Assembly (NCBI GenBank): GCA_001599915.1
Contig: BCIG01000004.1
Location: 124,001 to 188,000, forward strand
Reading direction: 5' to 3'
Length of the DNA: 64,000 bases
DNA from: Symbiotaphrina buchneri
Lineage: Eukaryota; Ascomycota; Symbiotaphrinales; Symbiotaphrinaceae
The position numbers were made by a program, and so were the translations under genes. The notes under the pieces were generated by a model. It worked only from the letters and a program-made list of their open reading frames with translations. It searched no databases and had not been told where the DNA came from. Every line of letters starts with the position of its first letter. The stretch's first letter is position 1. Below are positions 56,125 through 64,000 of this stretch, piece by piece.

Positions 56125-57518
56125 ATCCGCGGCTTCCAAGTGTTCACGCCTTCAATCAAGCCTAGGTATCTGGCCTATCACCTCTAAATTAGACTATGTC
56201 GATAAGGCGTGGGGAGTCTGTCGAGGAAGGGAGCACACGGAAAGAACCAAAGGTTCGTCGACTGGTAGCAAGAAAAGGCCAAGAACAGCTCAGCGGGTTC
56301 AACTGGGCACAGCAAGTGCCCTCTTTGAAGGATAACACGTACTCAGTCTTGCAAGGAGCCAGCAGCCTGCGATGTCTGCTCCGGCACGCTTCCTGGAGTC
56401 ACCTGCCAACGCCAATGAAGTCAGGCTCTGCCACAAAGAGATTCTCCGTATCGGAGCAAGTATGGGCGACCACGTTTCAGTACGCACCGGCGGTCCTCTA
56501 GGTTGTCTGCTCTTGAAGAAGCCCCTCCAAACGACCCTAAGCAAGGGTGAAATGTCGTCGATGGGCAATTTGTCCGCAATGTCAGCCGGTCAGGAGAGAC
56601 GCGCGCGGCCGGACAAAGAAGCGGAGCAAGCTCGCGTCCTACTGTAACCCTCCAAGAAAATGCTAATGGCGAGCACACGGGCGGAGCGGTTACGGCGGTT
56701 GTTGGTGAATGCTTTCTTCTGCTGGTAGATCTCTCTATGCCTGTGGCCCTTAGCCCATGGAGTTGAAGGGCCGCTTTGAAAGGTACCGGCTGCCAAGATG
56801 CCATTCGTTCGCTTAATCCACCAATGAACCGTAGGCCCTGGCTGAGTCGGGAGACGGGCAGTCTACAGCGGTCGATGCCTGGCGAGCGCTGGCTTGCTCT
56901 GTATCTCAGGGAGAATCATCCGTACTATGAAGTTCCCTAGAGACGTAACTACCCTAACGACTCCGTACTCCGGCCTGCCTTTCCCCGTAATAATAGTTCG
57001 TATAGGAAGGATACCGTGACGCGCAGGGGCCCCGCTCATCGACTGCCCTTCCTCATCCTTTACCTTCCACCTTTTCACCACTCGTCAGATAGGATCCGAC
57101 TTTATTGTCAGACCATTAACTACCACCAGCGGACCATGACGGCGGTGGCCCGATTTGGCCTCTCCATCACTTAGCACCCTACGGTACCCTGCATCTCAGG
57201 TCCTCGTTGGAACCAGCTGTCGCTCAGCACAACTTCTTGAACACGCCATCCGCACGCCTGTATGACAGCCACCTGTTCCTCTCACAATTTTCCTCTACAA
57301 ATCTTCTCTTCTGCTGCGGTCGCAAATACAACCCGGCCATCACGCAAATTAGCTCCTCATCAGACGGCTAATCCTTCATCTTCTGGAACCCCCTGAAAGC
57401 GGAGTTGCGACCTAGGCTGCTCTGATTTAGAAGGAAACAACCTGCAAGCTGTTCAGGGTCAAGCAGATCGGTTTTTCCTCTGCGATCTGCGAGCTTTGCA
57501 GTCTGTATCTTTCCGGCA
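56125..57518. promoter_or_regulatory. Long divergent region between NST1 and RHO2
   Basis: 1.39 kb with no supported gene. It has moderate-to-high GC and several open frames on both strands (longest 127 codons at 56421-56804, minus), none with recognisable motifs. It probably holds long 5' UTRs and promoters. The part next to RHO2 (57180-57518) is C/T-rich. Confidence 0.5.
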
Positions 57519-58383
57519 ATGGCTTCGGCGCGGGGAGACAATATCATACGGAGGTAAGCTTGGCTCAAGCCAATATTTGGAAATTCATGCAAAACTGGCA
57601 TCAACTCTCGGGAACATTTTCTGAGCTTTGTGTGGATGATAGGAAACTGGTCATTATTGGAGATGGTGCATGCGGTAAAACCAGTCTGCTGAGCGTTTTC
57701 ACCTTGGGATATTTTCCGACAGTAAGTGGTACCTGGTCATGGTCGATCTTATGACGGATTGAGGCTGATTTACATCGTGTAGCATTACGTATGTCCAGCT
57801 ATGTGCAGTATTGCTCAACATGAAAGGTGTTAATCTACTGACCAGGTTCCGACCGTGTTCGAAAACTATGTCACAGATTGCCGAGTGGACGGCAAATCGG
57901 TTCAATTAGCCCTATGGGATACAGCAGGGCAAGAGGACTATGAGCGACTGCGCCCATTGGCATATTCCAAGGCGCATGTTATCCTGATCGGCTTCTCCGT
58001 GGACACACCAGATTCCTTAGATAACGTAAAGCATAAGGTTTGTCCTGTTCGTACCGTCGTCATGTTCTATACTGAATTGTTCTTCGTACCAGTGGGTTGA
58101 AGAGGCGAATGAACGAAGTCCGGGCGTGCCAATCATACTGGTGGGGCTAAAGAAAGACCTTCGAGAAGATCCAATTGCCATCGAGGAGATGCGAAAAAAG
58201 TCTCAGAAGTTTGTCTCTTATAAAGACGCCAATGAAACTGCGCATGAAATTGGAGCTCGCAAATACTTGGAGTGCTCGTCGTTGACCGGAGAAGGAGTCG
58301 ACGATGTTTTCGAAGCGGCTACCAGAGCAGCCTTGCTTACATTTGAGAAAAAGGAAGGACTTGGATGTTGCGTGATTTTATGA
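57519..58383 (+). CDS. RHO2: Rho-family GTPase Rho2
   Basis: Small GTPase controlling cell-wall alpha-glucan synthesis, the cell-integrity pathway and polarity. Exons: 57519-57553, 57643-57721, 57783-57788, 57846-58037, 58093-58383, giving 200 residues. The P-loop is GDGACGKT (18-25), switch [16 protein letters not shown] (35-49), switch [15 protein letters not shown], and the Rho insert helix region [16 protein letters not shown]. The C-terminus GCCVIL has a CaaX box ending in Leu (geranylgeranylation) with an extra Cys that can be palmitoylated, the mark of Rho2 rather than Rho1. The first exon has 11 codons and two bases, [11 protein letters not shown], joined to RKLVIIG. The third exon is 6 nt. 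The gene is intron-rich, like other fungal Rho genes. Confidence 0.94.
57783..57788 (+). other. 6-nt microexon (CATTAC) of RHO2
   Basis: Flanked by GTGTAG and GTATGT, the microexon encodes His39-Tyr40 of the invariant [14 protein letters not shown] switch I segment. Without it the two residues would be lost in frame, so inclusion is strongly supported. Confidence 0.9.
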
Positions 58384-59008
58384 ATATCAAACGGCAGTCA
58401 TACAGCTATGAGCCTCATTGCTCAGCACAGTACTATTGGCTCCTGGGTGATCTATCACCCCTGAAGCATATCTAGGCCACGACCATCTTACCTTCGAGTC
58501 ATACGAGCTTGCTCTTTTTCTATGTCTGGCATCATCGGTGTTGAAGGGTCTGCTTGGGCATGCGAGGGAAGCCCTTTCTGGTACACAAATCTGGGCTACA
58601 GGCAGTTCGATGGACATTTCGGAAAAGTGCTTGTGTGTAGGAACTTAATACCGGATCCTCGTGTTATGAAGTTTGATAAAGTGGCTTTGATTCTGCTGGC
58701 GTCTGTTTCTCCGAAATATTTTGCTTTTCGATGCTGCCATGGATTGTCTCAACCTGCGCCTCATGGCTACTGTATCTAGCTCCGCTATAATCCCAATATG
58801 CTAGTACGTTGCTCCATAAAATGCAAAAGCCGAAGCTGAGCGCGGTCCCAGCTTCGTATTCCGTGCCATAATAAACCCTTTAAAACATGGCCCTGCAGCA
58901 ATGACCCATGGTGTTGAAGACTTGCTTAGAATAGACTCGCAGGTGAAATTGTCCAGGCCTTCTTTACCGGTCTGCGCCAGAGGATGCTATTGCTGCCAGT
59001 CCACCACC
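58384..59008. other. Convergent intergenic region
   Basis: 625 bp between RHO2 and the mL40 gene, both 3' ends. No gene is supported. Confidence 0.55.
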
Positions 59009-59788
59009 TCAGCCGCCTCTCTTCCATCCATGGTTCCATCCATCTCTTGGCGGGCCCTCTGTCTGAATTCTCGCATATTCCACCGGCACGCCTCCCTTGC
59101 TCCAGATTCCCTTTTTACTCAGCGCCGTACGGAACAGCCTGCCGCCATCGCCGATCCCGGTACGCAACGCCTCGCACGCTTCCCGCATGGAGTTGTACTG
59201 GCGCTCGAGCTCCAGCTGATGTTCCCTCTGAGACTTCGCCCGGTAGAGCATATACGCGCGATGGATGGTCCAATGCCGAAGAGTGCGCAGGCGGGAGAAG
59301 CGGAGTGGTCGGGGGGTTAGCGGGTGGTAGAGGTGGTAGCGGATGGCAGCTGGGCAGTTGAATTAGTCGCTTCCTCTTGGTTGATTCGAGGCGAAGGGGC
59401 TCATACTTATCCGCTGGTCCTTCTTAGGACCGCTCCCCTTCTTGCGCGCCTGAAAGGGGGAGGTCGTGGAGAAGGAAGAGGCTGAAGGAGGTTGTCGAAA
59501 ACGTGAAGATGCTCCTGCGGAGGATAGGGATAGGGGTGATGCGCAGGCAGGGAGCTTTATCCTCTCAAAGGAGAAGAGGCGCATGGCCTTCAAATACTCC
59601 CAATTCATTGTGGATGGAAGTCTCTCAGGTGCTCTTGTTTTCCAGGTACAAGGATGAGGTCGAGAGTGCTGTGAAGCTAGATCTTCGGCTGCACTGAATT
59701 TTGTCCAGAACGGATGGCCTCGGTAAGACTTGCCGCGCTTAGAAAAGGGGCGCCAAAAGGCCGCAGTACGTGCTCCCAATCCAGTCAT
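59009..59788 (-). CDS. MRPL28: Mitochondrial large-subunit ribosomal protein mL40 (Mrpl28)
   Basis: Component of the mitochondrial 54S ribosomal subunit. Exons on the minus strand: 59788-59407 and 59349-59009, giving 240 residues. The N-terminus (1-110) is basic and Ser-rich with SSFSTTSPFQARKKGSG, typical of a cleaved mitochondrial presequence. The conserved region follows: KKDQRI, across the intron to TAIRYHLYHPLTPRPLRFSR, LRTLRHWTIHRAYMLYRAK, RQYNSMREACEAL, LFRTALSKKGIW, and VPVEYARIQTEGPPRDGWN. These are signature segments of fungal mL40. The 57-nt intron has a GTATGA donor and a CCCAG acceptor. Confidence 0.9.
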
Positions 59789-60063
59789 GTTTTACTCCGT
59801 ACTATGGTGTAAGTGTGAATTCTAGTATTACAAGTACATGGCACGTTCGGAGCAAGTCCATGAAGCAGTTCGAGATTTTGTTCTCCTTGCTCTAGATACC
59901 ATTTGCGTGTCGAAAGATCACACCCATATGGACCTCGTTCCAATCATACAAACCTTGCCAGAATCCAACGCCCTCCGTGCATAGCTAACTGCATCATAGG
60001 TAGGCATTTGATTTCGTCAAATCCACCTCATTCTGCTCACTCAAGAAGAGCCGGACGACCGAA

Positions 60064-61599
60064 TCATCTAGAGACCACCTTTCCTCGCTTTTTGTCGTAG
60101 TCCAGGATTTTCCTGTTTCTGTAGCGTTGCACTTGCTTCCACCGATAGTAGAGCAACAATGCGTCCTTTAGAACCACAAACAAGCAACCTCCTACGATAC
60201 TCCTTCCCCATCTGGCTTGCAATAGTCCGGTGATTTTCTGACCGCGGGCCGTCGCTGGCGGTGTTACCCACGACTTGGGCAGAGTGTACTTCAGAAGCTG
60301 ACCCATGGCTGCTGAAACTGAGGGGAAAATGAGAGCGCCCAGGACAGTATCCGCCAGGCGAGTCGTGGAGATAACGTAGTCATTTCGTGGTGCAGCAGCC
60401 GGCTGGGGTGGCGGTTGCTGGGGTTGCTGTCTCCTTTCCCCATCAGCGGCTGGTTGCTCCATGCCTAATCCAAGCTCGGCGCCATCCTGTGGAACTCCCA
60501 GGTCTGGCTCTCCTTCTCCTCCAAATAAGTCTATTTGGAGGTCCACTGCTAATACTGCATCCTGATCCTCATCGGCCACGTCGACAGGATCATCAGCCCT
60601 TTCTCCCTCTGGCAAACCAGAGTCCTCCCCGGTCCGGCCCCGAATCTCTTTCATCCATTGCTTCTCTAAGTCGCCAAAGAATCGTCCGTACACTCCATTA
60701 TACGCCTCTCTCAGATATGGCAGGACTGACAACGTCAAAGCAGGGCTTGGTGGCCAACGGGCGAGATCTAGCCTTTCGTGTTCATTGCTTTGAGTCGCAA
60801 AGAAGACTATGGGCAGTATGGGAAGAACTCTGTCCGCCAGATTGGTTCTAGACAACACCAACAATGCTGGTATCAAAGGTAGCCCAAGCCCCAGCCTCCA
60901 ACTCCAGACCCGGGGATTAAAGAATGGGAAGAGGAGCCTATTCACAGCAAAGTAATCCATACCCTGGATAGGTCCGCGTGGAGAGATGCCGCCACCGAGA
61001 ATGCGAGCTGCATCCTCCGGGCCAAATATTAGATGGACCGTATTGATACCATAGATCATGCTGCCAGTCCATACACATCCTCCCAAGACAGAGAGAACGC
61101 CCGGGAAAATGAGATCACCGGCAAGTCGATCCATAGCATCCACCACGTCAACAACAAGGCTGCGGGGTCTCGCCACCACAATCTCCGATTTGCATTGTGG
61201 ACATTGTACCTTCGGCGCAGATGAGTGCTTACGGCGACCGGAGGTCTCCAAGTCGGCTATCCAGTCCAGCAGACAAGGTTCGTGCGCGGTAAGGGCACAT
61301 GGGCATGGAGACCGCCATGTCGAGGACATGGGGCCATCTTCAGTCTCGTCGGAGAAACAGATCCAGCATTTTCGAGGCTCCTCTTCGCTGGATGCTCCAC
61401 CCCCTGATGCAAGCTCGACAGCCGGGACGTTCTGTCCTTCATCTTTTTTGGTATCAGATTCTCGCGAAGGATTGTTCAGGTAAAAGGCCTCCGTCGTAGC
61501 TTCTGAATCATCTGCCGTCCAGCCAGGGTTGGAGTGGTCCGATACATTGTCCTGCTGGGGGCTCCTTCGTCGATGCGCTGCTGCCGGATAAGAAGCCAT
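60064..61599 (-). CDS. RING-CH (RINGv/MARCH-type) membrane E3 ubiquitin ligase
   Basis: Single exon, 511 residues, starting MASYPAAAHRRRSP; a TTG 31 codons upstream is not a likely start. The RING-CH zinc finger (about 78-142) shows CWIC, CPC, then HEPCLLDWI and CPQC, the C4HC3 order of MARCH ligases. Several hydrophobic segments follow (LIFPGVLSVLGGCVWTGSM; LGLPLIPALLVL; VLPILPIVFF; VLGALIFPSVSAAMGQLL; SIVGGCLFVVLKDALLLYY), so it is an integral membrane protein, probably of ER, Golgi or mitochondria. A Gln/Pro/Ala-rich loop (RRQQPQQPPPQPAAAP) separates the membrane groups. It resembles uncharacterised fungal RINGv proteins; the substrate is unknown. Confidence 0.86.
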   Translation of the reverse strand: MASYPAAAHRRRSPQQDNVSDHSNPGWTADDSEATTEAFYLNNPSRESDTKKDEGQNVPAVELASGGGASSEEEPRKCWICFSDETEDGPMSSTWRSPCPCALTAHEPCLLDWIADLETSGRRKHSSAPKVQCPQCKSEIVVARPRSLVVDVVDAMDRLAGDLIFPGVLSVLGGCVWTGSMIYGINTVHLIFGPEDAARILGGGISPRGPIQGMDYFAVNRLLFPFFNPRVWSWRLGLGLPLIPALLVLSRTNLADRVLPILPIVFFATQSNEHERLDLARWPPSPALTLSVLPYLREAYNGVYGRFFGDLEKQWMKEIRGRTGEDSGLPEGERADDPVDVADEDQDAVLAVDLQIDLFGGEGEPDLGVPQDGAELGLGMEQPAADGERRQQPQQPPPQPAAAPRNDYVISTTRLADTVLGALIFPSVSAAMGQLLKYTLPKSWVTPPATARGQKITGLLQARWGRSIVGGCLFVVLKDALLLYYRWKQVQRYRNRKILDYDKKRGKVVSR

Positions 61600-62334
61600 G
61601 ATTTGTCCAGCCTGAGCGAGAAGTGAAGAAGGCTGGAATTGGCTATCGCATAGCGCTCCACACCTCAAACGATTTGGGGCCGCTCTCGTCAAGGCTCCGG
61701 AAGTAAGGATCCTGATGCGTGATCTAGGCCGGATAGTTATCAGGCAACTTGAACTCGCGAAGGATTAACTGCAGAGAGAGCGGGCAGATGTGAATGTGAA
61801 GGGTCCACGGTACGCCGAGACCTTATGACGACGATCGGCTGAGCCAATCGGCGAGTCGGTACGAACTCCACCAGCCACAAGGCGAGTCCGTGCTTCCTCG
61901 AGCTACCGCTACAAAGCAGTACGAGAATATCAGAAGCAACACATCTTTCCCCGGAGTCTTCAGCCACCTACCTTGGCAGGTTCCCTTTATTTTTTTGTTA
62001 ATCTCTAGGGCGAGTGGGTCGTGAGGTTACCTAGTGAGGTGCACCAGTCAAAGCTGCCATCATGTTCCCGATTTTGATTGTTGAGGACCAGTGATGGTCC
62101 GCCAAAGTCGCACCGTTGTTTCCGTCAACAGTGTATTCACCTAACTTCCATTTACGTGTTTTGGCGTTGGAAAAAATAAGAGTCGAATCTTTGTCCGTCT
62201 TTCTGATCCACGGACCACGGACCAGGTGCTTTTGTTTTCTTTAGCCAAGCTTTTGAGATACCCGGACATATTTGAGCAGACCTTTGCTGCTGCGATACTG
62301 GGTCAAGTAGCGTTGGCGAGACATCTATCTCGCT
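61600..62334. promoter_or_regulatory. Divergent promoter between the RING-CH gene and the TFIIIC subunit gene
   Basis: 735 bp without a supported gene. CCACGGACCACGGACCA at 62209-62225 is a short tandem repeat (CACGGAC x2). Confidence 0.55.
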
Positions 62335-64000
62335 ATGGACGCTCCTAGTACTACGAGGAGGTCAGGCAGACAGAGACAGCCAAACAAAAAGTATACAGTA
62401 GACGCGTTTGACGGACTGGACATTCTTAGTGATGACTCCGACGAAGGAAAAGAGACACCTATGACCGTCGGAGACGAGGATGACGACCACACGGACCATG
62501 AATTCGGACCCGCGGGGGCACAAGTGGATGCGGAATCAGAGGATCACTTGTCATCGGCGGGCGAAGAGGACGGCGAATTTGATATCGAAGACGATGCTCT
62601 AGCCGAGTTTGCAAGTCCAAATGCAGGTGATGGAGGCCCAAATCTTGCCTCGAAGAAGAAGACTAGCAAGCTTCTGGGCATCCGTTCTGCAGCACTGAAA
62701 CCGATCAAGAGTCACGTACGCGGGATCCGTCCGCAGACAAAAAGTTCAGGAAAACGAAGTTTGTTGTTTTATCTCTATGGCTCATCTGCTTATGACATAT
62801 TGAAATTGGTCAAGGTACGGGATAAATGGCTCAGAAATGTTACTTTGCCCAGCTACGGAACAGGATCAGCTTCTGCTGGGGCCATGGACTTCAGTCCCTT
62901 CTACACGGCGGAAATGAGAGAACTTGAAGCAACGAAGGGATGGCAATGGTACTATGAGGGAGGCGGCTTGCAAAGGTTCGCTGAAGGCCAGCAGATAGGT
63001 ATTCTTGATAGGAGTGTTGAAGAAACATATCTGGATGCCGGGAAGCCCTCTCACACCGTTCTCATCGGTCCTGTCGGGAGACAGAAGAAGTTCACCTTAA
63101 GACGGGGAGAATGTTTCAATGTGGCTACCGCATTCGATGACGCAGCTCGCACGGGGCCAAGCACTCAGAGACAGCAAGGTTCAGTGAGGGAAGGCTGGGT
63201 CCTGTATGTGGGGAACAAGGTCCAGTGTATGCAGTGGGCGCCGAATCACGAGGCTACGCAATACCTGGCTATATCGCTCAAGACCATCGATGGGTTGCCG
63301 GATGACCAGGTCGGGGCACAGCCAGCCGACATGGTTACTGCCCCGGCGTATGTCCGATCACCTGCTACACCATCTAGCATTCAGATTTGGGCGTTTCCCA
63401 CCAAGCAAAATACTGGTCCCGGCGGTAGCTGCCTTGACCTTGAGCACCCACCGAGATTAAGATATTTGCTATGTACGAATTGGGGTCGTGTCAGACAATT
63501 CAAGTGGTGTCCTAGCCGCCAAAGAGAAGAGTCGTCGATTGGAAATGACACAAGGAAAGTGCACATCGGTCTCCTCGCAGGTGTTTGGGAAGATGGCTTC
63601 CTCAGAGTGCTCGATCTATGGCTTCCAAAGGTGGAACACTCACAAGGTACTCTGTACGGTAAGCACATTCGTCTCCTAGTCGTCGGCGAAGGAACTAACG
63701 GGCTTGAAGTGGAAATCAGAAAAGTTGTCTTTCAGGCGTGTGCTCCTGACACCATTTGCACGTCTTTGGCCTGGCTCTCCAGTAGCGATATTGCAGCTGG
63801 CTGCGCCAACGGATTCTGTGCTATATGGAACATAGCTGCCAGCTTTGGTACATCTAGTTCTGGCGTCGAAGCCAGTCCCCGCCCTTGGTTCTATAGTTTA
63901 CTTCACCCAACATATATCCTCCAAGTCACATGTTGTTACCCGTCGAAGCCGCATCTTCTGGTCACTACTGCTATGGATGGAAATATCAGATTGACGGATC
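62335..64000 (+). CDS. TFIIIC WD40 subunit (Tfc6/Sfc6-like), 5' part
   Basis: Subunit of the tau-B module of TFIIIC, which binds the B box of tRNA genes and recruits RNA polymerase III. Exons: 62335-63658 and from 63710 to beyond the window; 538 codons are visible. The N-terminus (1-110) is acidic and disordered. A conserved block begins at GIRPQTKSSGKR and runs through YGTGSASAGAMDFSPFYTAE and WQWYYEGGG. WD40-type blades follow: VGNKVQCMQWAPN, SIQIWAFP, WGRVRQFKWCPS, GLLAGVWEDGFLRVLDLW, TSLAWLSSSDIAAGCANG and LLVTTAMDGNIRLTD at the edge. The first intron (51 nt) is stop-free and in frame. The family call comes from this order of motifs and is good but not certain. Confidence 0.78.
   Translation, partial: MDAPSTTRRSGRQRQPNKKYTVDAFDGLDILSDDSDEGKETPMTVGDEDDDHTDHEFGPAGAQVDAESEDHLSSAGEEDGEFDIEDDALAEFASPNAGDGGPNLASKKKTSKLLGIRSAALKPIKSHVRGIRPQTKSSGKRSLLFYLYGSSAYDILKLVKVRDKWLRNVTLPSYGTGSASAGAMDFSPFYTAEMRELEATKGWQWYYEGGGLQRFAEGQQIGILDRSVEETYLDAGKPSHTVLIGPVGRQKKFTLRRGECFNVATAFDDAARTGPSTQRQQGSVREGWVLYVGNKVQCMQWAPNHEATQYLAISLKTIDGLPDDQVGAQPADMVTAPAYVRSPATPSSIQIWAFPTKQNTGPGGSCLDLEHPPRLRYLLCTNWGRVRQFKWCPSRQREESSIGNDTRKVHIGLLAGVWEDGFLRVLDLWLPKVEHSQGTLYGKHIRLLVVGEGTNGLEVEIRKVVFQACAPDTICTSLAWLSSSDIAAGCANGFCAIWNIAASFGTSSSGVEASPRPWFYSLLHPTYILQVTCCYPSKPHLLVTTAMDGNIRLTD

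Noticed and set aside
56421-56804. 127-codon minus-strand frame in the NST1/RHO2 gap
   Set aside because: Composition is Ser/Arg/Pro-rich without motifs, and competing frames overlap it; no support for a gene.

Overview
The window is a stretch of ordinary filamentous-ascomycete nuclear DNA (Pezizomycotina). Gene content and protein features suggest Eurotiomycetes or a near relative; this placement is inference. Evidence: short introns of about 45-90 nt with GTNNGT donors and CTNAC-like branch sites, about 26 protein genes in 64 kb on both strands, fungus-specific families (DASH subunit Duo1, Nst1, Pby1 SurE-TTL fusion, Rho2, Ilv2, Pex14) and mixed convergent/divergent order with no operons. 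I see no transposon, retroelement, rRNA, tRNA, CRISPR array or secondary-metabolite cluster.

Layout. 1-9.1 kb: 3' end of ETF-ubiquinone oxidoreductase, an SR splicing factor, kinetochore NDC80 (-), peroxin PEX14 (+), RNase H2 subunit B (-). 9.5-14 kb: replication factor MCM10 (+), seipin (-). 14-21.5 kb: the giant CCR4-NOT scaffold NOT1 (-). 22.5-29.2 kb: an F-BAR/SH3 cytokinesis protein (+), a DUF1295 membrane protein (-), a Gre2-like reductase (+). 29.8-34.8 kb: a small Cys-containing protein (-), an RS-rich putative splicing-associated protein (-), an MFS sugar transporter (+). 35.2-39.9 kb: PBY1 (-), sulfite oxidase (-). 41.2-49.5 kb: an unknown nuclear protein (-), DUO1 (+), ILV2 (-), galactokinase (+). 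49.8-58.4 kb: an unknown 557-residue protein (+), NST1 (-), RHO2 (+). 59-64 kb: mitochondrial ribosomal protein mL40 (-), a RING-CH ubiquitin ligase (-), and the 5' part of a TFIIIC WD40 subunit (+).

How the genes relate. Most are unrelated housekeeping genes. A cell-cycle theme recurs: NDC80, RNH202, MCM10, the F-BAR protein, DUO1 and RHO2. Two divergent promoters (RNH202/MCM10 and unknown/DUO1) each carry the 8-bp palindrome GACGCGTC, which contains the MluI cell-cycle box. The unknown partner of DUO1 is rich in CDK-type sites and has two RxLF cyclin-docking-like motifs.

Most notable: three microexons of 6, 7 and 6 nt (SR factor, PEX14, RHO2), each needed to rebuild a conserved protein; two apparent one-base deletions, in NOT1 and in the sugar transporter, which look like sequence errors at least in NOT1; and two stop-free introns of a length divisible by three (ILV2, TFC6). 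I found no clearly new multi-gene system. The best candidate for undescribed biology is the 484-residue putative CDK substrate at 41.2-42.7 kb.
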